A stretch of 46,060 nt of DNA, from assembly GCA_009026175.1 (NCBI GenBank), contig WBTZ01000022.1, positions 1 through 46,060 of the forward strand, read 5' to 3'. Shown piece by piece: positions 1 to 11,500 of this stretch. Position numbers and translations under genes: made by a program. The notes under the pieces are model-generated. The model ran no database searches. It was not told the DNA's origin and worked only from the letters and a program-made list of their open reading frames with translations. The stretch is from Zoogloea sp. (GTDB taxonomy: Bacteria; Pseudomonadota; Gammaproteobacteria; Burkholderiales; Rhodocyclaceae). Position 1 is the first letter of the stretch. Each line of letters opens with the position of its first letter.

Positions 1-525
1 CCCCATGCCCCTGCGCCGGCGGCGTCTCATGCCCGTGCTCAGGCTCCGGCCGAAAGGGTGCTGCCGCAGGTCGGGAGTGAGGCGCCTCCCCGGCTGACCA
101 GCGAGAGTTCCCGGGATGCGTCGGTGCCGGCCGTCGCCAGCGGCAGCGCCACAGGCGTACCGGTGGCTTCGGCGGCAAGCGCCCCGGTGGCGGTGAGCAC
201 GGCCGGTGCTGCCGGGGCGGCGCCGGCCTACGCGCCGCCCAGCTTCGGTGCCAGCTATCTGCACAACCCCAAGCCTTCCTACCCCCTGATGGCGCGCCGG
301 CGCGGTCTGCAGGGCCTGGTCCGGCTGGACGTGAAGGTCAATGCGGACGGCATTCCCACGGCGGTCAGGGTCAAGGACAGCTCGGGGCACGAAGCCCTGG
401 ACGAGGCCGCGCTGACGGCTGTTTGGCACTGGCGCTTTGCGCCGGCACGCCGTGGTGGCGAGGCGGTGGAGGGGAGCGTGGTGGTCCCCGTGCGATTCAA
501 TCTCGACGGCGAGGCCGCGAGCTGA
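1..525 (+). CDS. TonB family protein, C-terminal part (5' end outside window)
   Basis: The reading frame is open from the first base, so this is the 3' part of a longer gene. An Ala/Pro/Val-rich low-complexity stretch, typical of a periplasm-spanning linker, precedes a TonB C-terminal domain in the last 90 or so residues: 'NPKPSYPLMARRRGLQG' is followed by 'VKVNADG' and 'VWHWRFAPA'. In this family the domain contacts TonB-dependent outer-membrane receptors and transmits proton-motive energy from ExbB/ExbD. The N-terminal membrane anchor cannot be seen, and no exbBD lies in the window. It could be TonB itself or one of the TonB-like paralogues. A LysE-type gene follows 39 bases downstream on the same strand. 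Confidence 0.85.
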   Translation, partial: PHAPAPAASHARAQAPAERVLPQVGSEAPPRLTSESSRDASVPAVASGSATGVPVASAASAPVAVSTAGAAGAAPAYAPPSFGASYLHNPKPSYPLMARRRGLQGLVRLDVKVNADGIPTAVRVKDSSGHEALDEAALTAVWHWRFAPARRGGEAVEGSVVVPVRFNLDGEAAS

Positions 526-564
526 GCGGAGGCCCTGCCTCCCGAAATGATCCTGGAGGGTCGA

Positions 565-1185
565 ATGTCCGTACATCTGTGGCTGGGCTTCCTGGCTGCC
601 ACCCTTGTTGTCGCCCTGTCGCCTGGCCCTGGGGCTGTGCTGAGCATGAGCGTTGGTCTGCGCCATGGATACTGGCATGCGCTGCGCGGGATTCTCGGCC
701 TGCAGACCGCCCTGGTGCTGCAGTTGGCGCTGGTGTTTGCCGGGCTGGGAGCCCTGCTCGCCGCCTCGGAGAACGCCTTCGTCCTCCTCAAGCTCGCGGG
801 CGCCGCTTACCTGGTGTGGCTGGGCATCCAGAAATGGCGCGCGCCGGCCGTGCCGGAGGGGGAGGGGCTGGCCGACGTTCCGGCGCCCGGGGGTTTCTAC
901 CGGCAGGGGGTTCTGGTGAACCTCGGGAATCCCAAGGCGATCGTCTTCATCGCCGCGCTGGTTCCCCAGTTCATCGATGCCTCTGCGCCCCGGCTGCTTC
1001 AGTTCGTGGTCATGGTGGCGACCATGTGCAGCATCGACATCCTCGTGATGTCGGGCTATGCGGTGTTGGCCAGCCGCTTCCGCCGGGTGGCGGGCAGCGC
1101 GCGCGCCGTGCGCCTGCAGAACCGGGTCTTCGGCGGATTGTTCGTCAGTGCGGGCCTGCTGCTGGCGGGGACATCGCGGAGCTGA
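565..1185 (+). CDS. LysE/RhtB family amino-acid exporter
   Basis: The 206-residue protein is almost entirely hydrophobic with about six membrane segments, the usual size and shape of LysE/RhtB exporters. The N-terminal family pattern 'LSPGPGAVLSMSVGLRHG' is present, as is 'NLGNPKAIVFIAALVPQFID' in the middle. Members export amino acids or homoserine-like compounds across the inner membrane; the substrate here cannot be predicted. I chose ATG 565 because GGAGGG at 555-560 lies at normal spacing; an in-frame ATG at 547 has no ribosome site. It may be transcribed with the upstream TonB-like gene and is convergent with the HDOD gene. Confidence 0.85.
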   Translation: MSVHLWLGFLAATLVVALSPGPGAVLSMSVGLRHGYWHALRGILGLQTALVLQLALVFAGLGALLAASENAFVLLKLAGAAYLVWLGIQKWRAPAVPEGEGLADVPAPGGFYRQGVLVNLGNPKAIVFIAALVPQFIDASAPRLLQFVVMVATMCSIDILVMSGYAVLASRFRRVAGSARAVRLQNRVFGGLFVSAGLLLAGTSRS

Positions 1186-1195
1186 GCGGGCCGGG

Positions 1196-1210
1196 GGGGC
1201 GTCACGCCCC
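1196..1210. terminator. short GC hairpin between convergent genes
   Basis: GGGGCG (1196-1201) pairs with CGCCCC (1205-1210) around the loop TCA. That loop is the complement of the HDOD stop codon. The hairpin lies at the meeting point of the LysE and HDOD genes. There is no real T-tract on either side, so its use as a terminator is only a guess. Confidence 0.3.
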
Positions 1211-1999
1211 TTCGAGTTCGGCGAGCCTTTCGTCGTCGAAGCCGAGCTCGGTCCCGGCCAGCTCCGCCCAGTCGATCCAGTCCGGTGTCACCCCGTCGCG
1301 CAGGCGGCGGCCGGTCGCCAGGAGGATGGCTAGCAGGCGGGGGGTGTCGGGAAGACGGGCGGCCAGCCGTGGGTCATGGTGGGCGCGGATCGCCTCGGCC
1401 ACATCCTGCGGAAGCTTCCAGTTGCGGGCAACCAGTGCGCCTGCCGCGGCGTGATCCGAACCGCTGAGGGCATCCAGGGCGCGGACCCCGGCTTCCATTG
1501 AGCTGCCCTGATTTCTGAGGGCTGCGGCCAGTTCGGGGCTGCGGCGCAACAGCACCGCGATGCCTGCATCCTGCATCAGCGCCGCCAGATAGGCGAGGTC
1601 CGACAGGGCCTTGGCCGGGGACTGGCGGCAGGCGGCGTAGGTGAACGCCGCCGCGTGGGCGCTGGCCGACCAGACCGCTTCAATCACCTCCGCGTCCAGC
1701 CCGGCGCATTGGCTGCGCAGCGCGGTGCTGGCGGCGGTGGCCAGGGTCCGGGTGCGGCCGAGCATGGTGATCGCCTCCTGCGCCGAGCGCGGTGCCGAGC
1801 GGGGCCGGAAGACCGGCGAGTTGGCCACCCTCAGCAAGGCGCCCGTGATCGCCGGATCCTGGCTCACCGCGGCAGCGAGCTCGCGGGGCCCGGCGTCTTC
1901 ATTGGCAGCAGCGGCCTGGAGACGGATAAACCCGGGTCCCGGGGCCGGCAGGACGACCCCGCTGGCGAGCACTGCTTCTATAAGTTGGTCCTTGTCCAA
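1202..1999 (-). CDS. HDOD domain protein
   Basis: The 265-residue protein matches the HDOD domain, an HD-related output domain. The pattern 'DPAITGALLRVANSPVF', 'ISML'-like 'AITMLGRTRTLATAAS', 'FTYAACRQ' and 'VARNWKLPQDVAEAIRAHHDP' is seen in order across the chain. HDOD proteins generally act in signalling linked to cyclic dinucleotides or stress and often lack the catalytic HD pair. The start is TTG at 1997-1999, supported by AGGGAGA seven bases upstream on the minus strand. No sensor domain is fused. The gene diverges from the tRNA-tufB promoter, so its 5' region shares the 120-base spacer with that strong promoter. Confidence 0.8.
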   Translation of the reverse strand: MDKDQLIEAVLASGVVLPAPGPGFIRLQAAAANEDAGPRELAAAVSQDPAITGALLRVANSPVFRPRSAPRSAQEAITMLGRTRTLATAASTALRSQCAGLDAEVIEAVWSASAHAAAFTYAACRQSPAKALSDLAYLAALMQDAGIAVLLRRSPELAAALRNQGSSMEAGVRALDALSGSDHAAAGALVARNWKLPQDVAEAIRAHHDPRLAARLPDTPRLLAILLATGRRLRDGVTPDWIDWAELAGTELGFDDERLAELEGA

Positions 2000-2078
2000 T
2001 CGGGCTTCTCCCTGACGGTGTTCTTGGTTCCGCGTGTCATTACAGCACAGGCGGCCAGGATATATTTGTAAATAGTGT

Positions 2079-2107
2079 TTGACAGGGGTTTTGAGCGTGC
2101 CTATAAT
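2079..2107 (+). promoter_or_regulatory. consensus sigma-70 promoter for tRNA-tufB operon
   Basis: TTGACA at 2079-2084 and TATAAT at 2102-2107 are both perfect and separated by exactly 17 bases. An AT-rich stretch (about 2061-2078) lies just upstream like an UP element. GCGCGC follows the -10 box directly, a GC-rich discriminator typical of stringently controlled stable-RNA promoters. Expected start is about 2114, nine bases before mature tRNA-Tyr. Confidence 0.92.
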
Positions 2108-2122
2108 GCGCGCTTCTCGCTT

Positions 2123-2208
<86 letters not shown>

Positions 2209-2277
2209 CGGTTTTATGCTGTTGCTCCATGTTTGTGTTTAGGCATGAAGTGGTGATTGTGAGTCGTGCGTTGTAAT

Positions 2278-2351
2278 GCGGGTGTAGCTCAATGGTAGAG
2301 CAGAAGCCTTCCAAGCTTATGACGAGGGTTCGATTCCCTTCACCCGCTCCA
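2278..2351 (+). tRNA. tRNA-Gly (UCC anticodon)
   Basis: Acceptor GCGGGTG pairs with CACCCGC, followed by T and an encoded CCA (2349-2351). The anticodon loop CTTCCAA carries TCC. The T loop TTCGATT is normal. It lies 70 bases after tRNA-Tyr in the same transcript, the order also known from the Escherichia coli tufB operon. Confidence 0.97.
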
Positions 2352-2367
2352 GGTTGAGTGTGTGGAA

Positions 2368-2442
2368 GCTCATGTAGCTCAGTGGCAGAGCACTCCCTTG
2401 GTAAGGGAGAGGTCGGCAGTTCAATCCTGCCCATGAGCACCA
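2368..2442 (+). tRNA. tRNA-Thr (GGU anticodon)
   Basis: Acceptor GCTCATG pairs with CATGAGC, with discriminator A and encoded CCA (2440-2442). The anticodon GGT is at 2400-2402 in loop TTGGTAA, closed by CTCCC/GGGAG. It is 16 bases after tRNA-Gly and 64 bases before tufB. Confidence 0.97.
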
Positions 2443-2506
2443 TCCTTCCGGGTGCTGCAGCCTTAATTGGTTTCCGATTTCCTGATTTTTTTGCGGGGTT
2501 GATGAT

Positions 2507-3699
<1,193 letters not shown>

Positions 3700-3714
3700 C
3701 TCGATCGTTGTGCT

Positions 3715-3744
3715 CGAGGCGCTTCGCCCCCGCGGGGCGTCTCG
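3715..3744 (+). other. nested hairpin between tufB and tRNA-Trp
   Basis: CGAG (3715-3718) pairs with CTCG (3741-3744), and inside it CGCCCC (3725-3730) pairs with GGGGCG (3734-3739) around a three-base loop. There is no T-tract, so this is more likely an RNA-processing or pausing element than an intrinsic terminator. It lies 13 bases before tRNA-Trp. Confidence 0.45.
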
Positions 3745-3757
3745 TAGTCTCTGCTGC

Positions 3758-3833
3758 AGGGGTATAGCTCAACTGGCAGAGCGTCGGTCTCCAAAACCGA
3801 AGGTTGGGGGTTCGATTCCCTCTGCCCCTGCCA
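3758..3833 (+). tRNA. tRNA-Trp (CCA anticodon)
   Basis: Acceptor AGGGGTA pairs with TGCCCCT with one G-T pair; discriminator G and an encoded CCA follow (3831-3833). The anticodon CCA is at 3791-3793 in loop CTCCAAA, closed by TCGGT/ACCGA. It lies 25 bases before secE, a placement common in proteobacteria. Confidence 0.97.
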
Positions 3834-3858
3834 TAGTTTCAATCGGACTTTCGTTCCA

Positions 3859-4212
3859 ATGGCCGACAAAATCAAGTTCGCGCTGGCACTGGTTCTACTG
3901 GTGGCCGGCGTTGTGGGCTTCTATCTGCTCTCCGAGCAGGCAATGGTACTTCGTGTCCTGTCTGTTCTCGCAGGTGTTGCCCTGTGCGCTTCTGTGGCCT
4001 GGAAAACCGAGCCTGGTCAGCGCTTTGGCATTTTTGCCAAGGAAACCGTAGCAGAAACCAAGAAAGTCGCCTGGCCCTCGCGCAAGGAAACGTTCCAGAC
4101 CACCGGAATCGTCTTTGCCTTCGTGGTCATCATGGCCGTTTTTCTGTGGGTTACGGACAAGACGCTCGAATGGGCGCTTTATGACCTGATTCTGGGCTGG
4201 AAAAAATCATGA
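3859..4212 (+). CDS. secE: preprotein translocase subunit SecE
   Basis: SecE, 117 residues, part of the SecYEG channel in the inner membrane. Two hydrophobic segments in the first 50 residues precede the conserved amphipathic stretch '[20 protein letters not shown]' and a third membrane segment. This three-segment form is the gamma/betaproteobacterial type. The SecE signature 'VAWPSRKET' is clear. The stop overlaps the nusG start by four bases (ATGA), which points to translational coupling. Its partner secY is at 29550 in this window; no secG is seen. Confidence 0.96.
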   Translation: MADKIKFALALVLLVAGVVGFYLLSEQAMVLRVLSVLAGVALCASVAWKTEPGQRFGIFAKETVAETKKVAWPSRKETFQTTGIVFAFVVIMAVFLWVTDKTLEWALYDLILGWKKS

Positions 4213-4742
4213 GCAAGCGTTGGTACGTGGTACACGCCTACTCCGGCTTCGAGAAGTCGGTTCAGCGCGCGCTCGTCGAGCGTATTGCCCGCGCTGGCAT
4301 GCAGGACTTCTTCGGTCAGATCCTCGTTCCTGTCGAGGAAGTGGTCGAAATGAAGAACGGCCAGAAGAGCATCTCCGAGCGCAAGTTCTTCCCCGGCTAC
4401 GTGCTGGTGGAAATGGAGATGAACGACGACAGCTGGCACCTGATCAAGTCCACGCCGAAGGTCACCGGCTTCGTGGGCGGTACGGCCAACAAGCCGACCC
4501 CGATCTCCGAGAAGGAGGTCGAGAAGATCATGCAGCAGATGCAGGAAGGGGTGGATAAGCCCCGTCCCAAGGTGCTGTTCGAAGTGGGCGAGATGGTCCG
4601 GGTCAAGGAAGGTCCGTTTACCGATTTCAATGGTTCCGTCGAAGACGTGAACTACGAGAAGAGCAAGATCCGTGTGTCCGTGACCATTTTTGGTCGCGCA
4701 ACGCCGGTCGAACTGGATTTCGGTCAGGTCGAAAAAACCTGA
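4209..4742 (+). CDS. nusG: transcription termination/antitermination factor NusG
   Basis: NusG, 177 residues. The N-terminal NGN domain starts '[19 protein letters not shown]' and includes '[10 protein letters not shown]'. The C-terminal KOW domain contains '[23 protein letters not shown]'. NusG binds RNA polymerase at the clamp and couples it to Rho or to ribosomal protein S10; rpsJ, rpoB and rpoC all lie in this window. Translation is probably coupled to secE through the ATGA overlap. A terminator-like hairpin follows. Confidence 0.97.
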   Translation: MSKRWYVVHAYSGFEKSVQRALVERIARAGMQDFFGQILVPVEEVVEMKNGQKSISERKFFPGYVLVEMEMNDDSWHLIKSTPKVTGFVGGTANKPTPISEKEVEKIMQQMQEGVDKPRPKVLFEVGEMVRVKEGPFTDFNGSVEDVNYEKSKIRVSVTIFGRATPVELDFGQVEKT

Positions 4743-4749
4743 TCAGCGT

Positions 4750-4778
4750 GGGGCGCCTCTCCGGAGGTGCCCCGTTTT
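4750..4778 (+). terminator. intrinsic terminator or attenuator between nusG and rplK
   Basis: GGGGCGCCTC (4750-4759) pairs with GAGGTGCCCC (4764-4773) around TCCG, with one G-T pair, and GTTTT follows. The form is that of a Rho-independent terminator. Because rplK lies only 66 bases further on and no strong promoter is evident, partial read-through is likely. Confidence 0.7.
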
Positions 4779-4799
4779 GCGCCCGCAAGGGCAAGAGGA

Positions 4800-4817
4800 G
4801 CGCGGCATTCGCCGTGC
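4800..4817 (+). promoter_or_regulatory. hairpin in rplK leader, possible L1 site
   Basis: A seven-pair stem (4800-4806 with 4811-4817, one G-T pair, loop ATTC) lies just before the AAGGAG ribosome site of rplK. In Escherichia coli ribosomal protein L1 represses the L11-L1 messenger by binding its leader. That this hairpin is the L1 site is inference from position only. Confidence 0.35.
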
Positions 4818-4843
4818 GCTAATACTCAAGAAGGAGTTGCCTG

Positions 4844-5275
4844 ATGGCAAAGAAGATCATTGGCTACATCAAGCTGCAGGTTCCTGCAGGCAAAGCCAAC
4901 CCCAGCCCCCCCATTGGTCCCGCCCTCGGTCAGCGCGGCCTCAACATCATGGAGTTCTGCAAGGCGTTCAACGCCCAGACCCAGGGTATTGAGCCCGGCC
5001 TGCCGATCCCGGTGGTGATCACCGCGTTCGCCGACAAGAGCTTCACCTTCGTGATGAAGTCTCCCCCGGCCACCATCCTGATCAAGAAGGCCGCCGGCAT
5101 CCAGAAGGGTTCGCCGAAGCCCCATACCGACAAGGTTGGCACCATCACCAAGGCCCAGTGCGAAGAAATCGCCAAGGTCAAGGTCAAGGATCTCACCGCT
5201 GCCGACGTCGAAGCCGCTATCCGTACCATCGCTGGCTCCGCTCGCAGCATGGGCATCACCGTGGAGGGCCTCTAA
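4844..5275 (+). CDS. rplK: 50S ribosomal protein L11
   Basis: L11, 143 residues, the full family length. The start '[34 protein letters not shown]' can be recognised at once; its proline-rich turn contacts 23S rRNA in the GTPase-associated centre. The C-terminal rRNA-binding domain ends '[13 protein letters not shown]'. L11 is the site of thiostrepton action and is needed for RelA activation. AAGGAG at 4831-4836 gives a good ribosome site. rplA follows after one base. Confidence 0.98.
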   Translation: MAKKIIGYIKLQVPAGKANPSPPIGPALGQRGLNIMEFCKAFNAQTQGIEPGLPIPVVITAFADKSFTFVMKSPPATILIKKAAGIQKGSPKPHTDKVGTITKAQCEEIAKVKVKDLTAADVEAAIRTIAGSARSMGITVEGL

Positions 5276-5276
5276 C

Positions 5277-5978
5277 ATGGCAAAGCTGTCCAAGCGCGTT
5301 CAGGCCCTGCGTGCCAAGGTTGATCGCAACAAGGTTTACCCCCTGACCGACGCCCTGTCGCTGGTCAAGGAAAACGCCACCGCCAAGTTCGATGAATCCG
5401 TCGATATCGCCGTGAACCTCGGCGTCGACGCGAAGAAGTCCGACCAGCTGGTGCGTGGTTCCGTCGTGCTGCCGGCCGGTACCGGCAAGAGCGTGCGCGT
5501 GGCCGTGTTCGCCCAGGGCGACAAGGCTGAAGCCGCTCGCGCTGCCGGCGCGGATGTGGTCGGTTTCGACGACCTGGCCGAGCAGGTCAAGGGCGGCACC
5601 ATCGACTTCGATCTGTGTATCGCCACCCCCGACGCCATGCGCGTTGTCGGTGCCCTGGGCCAGATCCTCGGCCCCCGTGGCCTGATGCCGAACCCGAAGG
5701 TTGGCACCGTGACCATGGACGTGACCACCGCCGTCAAGAACGCCAAGGCCGGTCAGGTTCAGTACCGTACCGACAAGGCCGGCCTGATCCACGCTACCGT
5801 GGGTCGTGCCTCCTTCACCGTCGAAGCGCTGCAGCAGAACGTGAACGCGCTGATCGATGCGCTGGTGAAGGCCAAGCCTGCTGCGTCCAAGGGCGTGTAT
5901 CTGCGCAAGGTTGCCGTGTCGTCCACCATGGGCGCCGGTGTCCGCGTGGAACCCGCCACCGTGACGTCCCAGCAGTAA
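5277..5978 (+). CDS. rplA: 50S ribosomal protein L1
   Basis: L1, 233 residues, forming the mobile L1 stalk beside the E site. ATG 5277 lies one base after the rplK stop and gives '[18 protein letters not shown]'; a longer frame extending into rplK is not the real gene. '[16 protein letters not shown]' is the L1 signature. The protein is also the usual translational repressor of its own rplKA messenger. A 220-base leader region separates it from rplJ. Confidence 0.98.
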   Translation: MAKLSKRVQALRAKVDRNKVYPLTDALSLVKENATAKFDESVDIAVNLGVDAKKSDQLVRGSVVLPAGTGKSVRVAVFAQGDKAEAARAAGADVVGFDDLAEQVKGGTIDFDLCIATPDAMRVVGALGQILGPRGLMPNPKVGTVTMDVTTAVKNAKAGQVQYRTDKAGLIHATVGRASFTVEALQQNVNALIDALVKAKPAASKGVYLRKVAVSSTMGAGVRVEPATVTSQQ

Positions 5979-5990
5979 CAGAACTTTGGG

Positions 5991-6014
5991 CCGTCCGTCC
6001 TTCGGGACGGGCGG
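5991..6014 (+). terminator. UUCG-capped hairpin after rplA
   Basis: CCGTCCGTCC (5991-6000) pairs with GGACGGGCGG (6005-6014) around the very stable tetraloop TTCG; there is one G-T pair. No T-tract follows, so it may protect or help end the rplKA message rather than act as a simple intrinsic terminator. Confidence 0.5.
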
Positions 6015-6026
6015 ATCGTCAAAGAC

Positions 6027-6075
6027 CGCAGGCGCGGGTGGGTTCGCTCCCCCGCTTAATCATCGACAGCCTGCG
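6027..6075 (+). promoter_or_regulatory. ribosomal L10 leader (autoregulatory element of rplJL)
   Basis: CGCAGGC (6027-6033) pairs with GCCTGCG (6069-6075). It encloses a second helix in which GCGGG (6034-6038) pairs with CCCGC (6051-6055). The unpaired TTAATCATCGACA stretch on the 3' side resembles the kink-turn region of known L10 leaders. In this family the L10-(L12)4 complex binds the leader to repress rplJL translation. Assignment rests on fold and location; a covariance-model search would settle it. Confidence 0.75.
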
Positions 6076-6198
6076 TAGACGGTGTCCCAGAACAGGATTT
6101 TCGTCTCCCGTTTCCGACGGGGGAGCAGCTCCTGATCCAGGTCGCCGTAGGTGCGATGAGTTCCTTCATCGCGTGTTGACTTGATAGGAGGAAAGACT

Positions 6199-6699
6199 TT
6201 GAGTCTGAATCTCGACGACAAAAAGGCCGTAGTGGCCGAGGTGTCGGCTCAAGTAGCGAACGCCCAGACCATCGTGGTGGCTGAGTACGCAGGTATCGAG
6301 GTGGGTCACCTCACCGTGCTGCGTGCCAAGGCCCGTGAATCTGGCGTTTATCTGCGAGTGCTGAAGAACACCCTGGCTCGCCGCGCCGTGGCGGACACTC
6401 CGTTCGCCGGCCTGGCCGACCAAATGACCGGCCCGCTGATTTACAGCATTTCCGCCGATCCCGTTGCCGCTGCAAAGGTCCTGGCCGATTTCGCCAAGAC
6501 CAATGACAAGCTCGTGCTGAAGGCTGGTTCCTACGCTGGCAAGGTCCTCGACAAGGCTGCTGTGCAAGCCCTGGCGTCGATCCCGAGCCGCGAAGAGCTG
6601 CTGGCCAAGCTGCTGGGCGTCATGCAAGCGCCGGTTTCCGGTTTTGCTGGTCTGCTGGCTGCGCTCGCCAAGAAGCGTGAAGAAGAAGCCGCGGCCTGA
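6199..6699 (+). CDS. rplJ: 50S ribosomal protein L10
   Basis: L10, 166 residues, base of the L12 stalk. I chose TTG 6199: AGGAGG at 6186-6191 is seven bases upstream, and the protein then starts '[18 protein letters not shown]', the normal L10 beginning. '[21 protein letters not shown]' and '[11 protein letters not shown]' bind the rRNA; the C-terminal helix binds L12 dimers. A TTG start on such a highly expressed gene is unusual and fits the leader-based translational control upstream. Confidence 0.97.
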   Translation: MSLNLDDKKAVVAEVSAQVANAQTIVVAEYAGIEVGHLTVLRAKARESGVYLRVLKNTLARRAVADTPFAGLADQMTGPLIYSISADPVAAAKVLADFAKTNDKLVLKAGSYAGKVLDKAAVQALASIPSREELLAKLLGVMQAPVSGFAGLLAALAKKREEEAAA

Positions 6700-6749
6700 T
6701 AGGTCGATTCCCGGCAACTCGTACGAAATTAGATCTGGAGTATTTTGAG

Positions 6750-7124
6750 ATGGCAATTACCAAAGAAGACATCCTCGAAGCCGTTGGCGCGATGACTGTT
6801 ATGGACCTGAACGACCTGGTGAAGGCGTTCGAAGAGAAGTTCGGCGTGTCCGCCGCTTCCCTGGCTGTGGCTGGTCCTGGCGCCGGCGCTGCTGCCGCTG
6901 CTGTTGAAGAGCAAACCGAATTCACCGTCGTGCTGAACGCCGCCGGCGACAAGAAGGTTGAAGTGATTAAGGTTGTCCGCGCCGTGACCGGCCTGGGCCT
7001 GAAGGAAGCCAAGGACCTGGTCGATGGCGCTCCGAAGCCCGTTAAGGAAGGCATTGCCAAGGCCGACGCCGAAGCACTGAAGAAGCAGCTGGAAGACGCT
7101 GGCGCGAAGGTCGAAATCAAGTAA
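6750..7124 (+). CDS. rplL: 50S ribosomal protein L7/L12
   Basis: L7/L12, 124 residues, present in several copies on the ribosome stalk, where it recruits EF-Tu and EF-G. The N-terminal dimerisation part '[31 protein letters not shown]' is followed by an Ala/Gly hinge and the C-terminal domain '[28 protein letters not shown]'. GGAG at 6737-6740 is the ribosome site. A strong hairpin lies just downstream, before rpoB. Confidence 0.98.
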   Translation: MAITKEDILEAVGAMTVMDLNDLVKAFEEKFGVSAASLAVAGPGAGAAAAAVEEQTEFTVVLNAAGDKKVEVIKVVRAVTGLGLKEAKDLVDGAPKPVKEGIAKADAEALKKQLEDAGAKVEIK

Positions 7125-7140
7125 TTTCGTCCTCGTGCGG

Positions 7141-7172
7141 AGGGCTGATGCCATTTTGGCATCGGCCCTTTT
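7141..7172 (+). terminator. attenuator between rplL and rpoB
   Basis: AGGGCTGATGCCA (7141-7153) pairs with TGGCATCGGCCCT (7157-7169) around TTT, 13 pairs with one T-G pair, followed by TTT. In Escherichia coli an attenuator at the same place lets only part of the ribosomal-protein transcription reach rpoBC; the same role is inferred here. The rest of the 199-base spacer shows no clear promoter. Confidence 0.8.
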
Positions 7173-7323
7173 GCGCTTTCTGTTTTCCCATGCCACACCT
7201 GGCGGGCTCCAGTCGGCAAAAAAGAGCGTTCGATGCAGATTAAAGCGCGTTTTGCGTTGAATCAAGTGTCCGAAATGCTGTCTTTTGTCTTCTGACGTCC
7301 GACTTCTCAGACCCGGAGCATCT

Positions 7324-11454
<4,131 letters not shown>

Positions 11455-11500
11455 GCGGGACGGTTCGAACGATGTGTGCTCACCCTGGATGGAGTGATTG

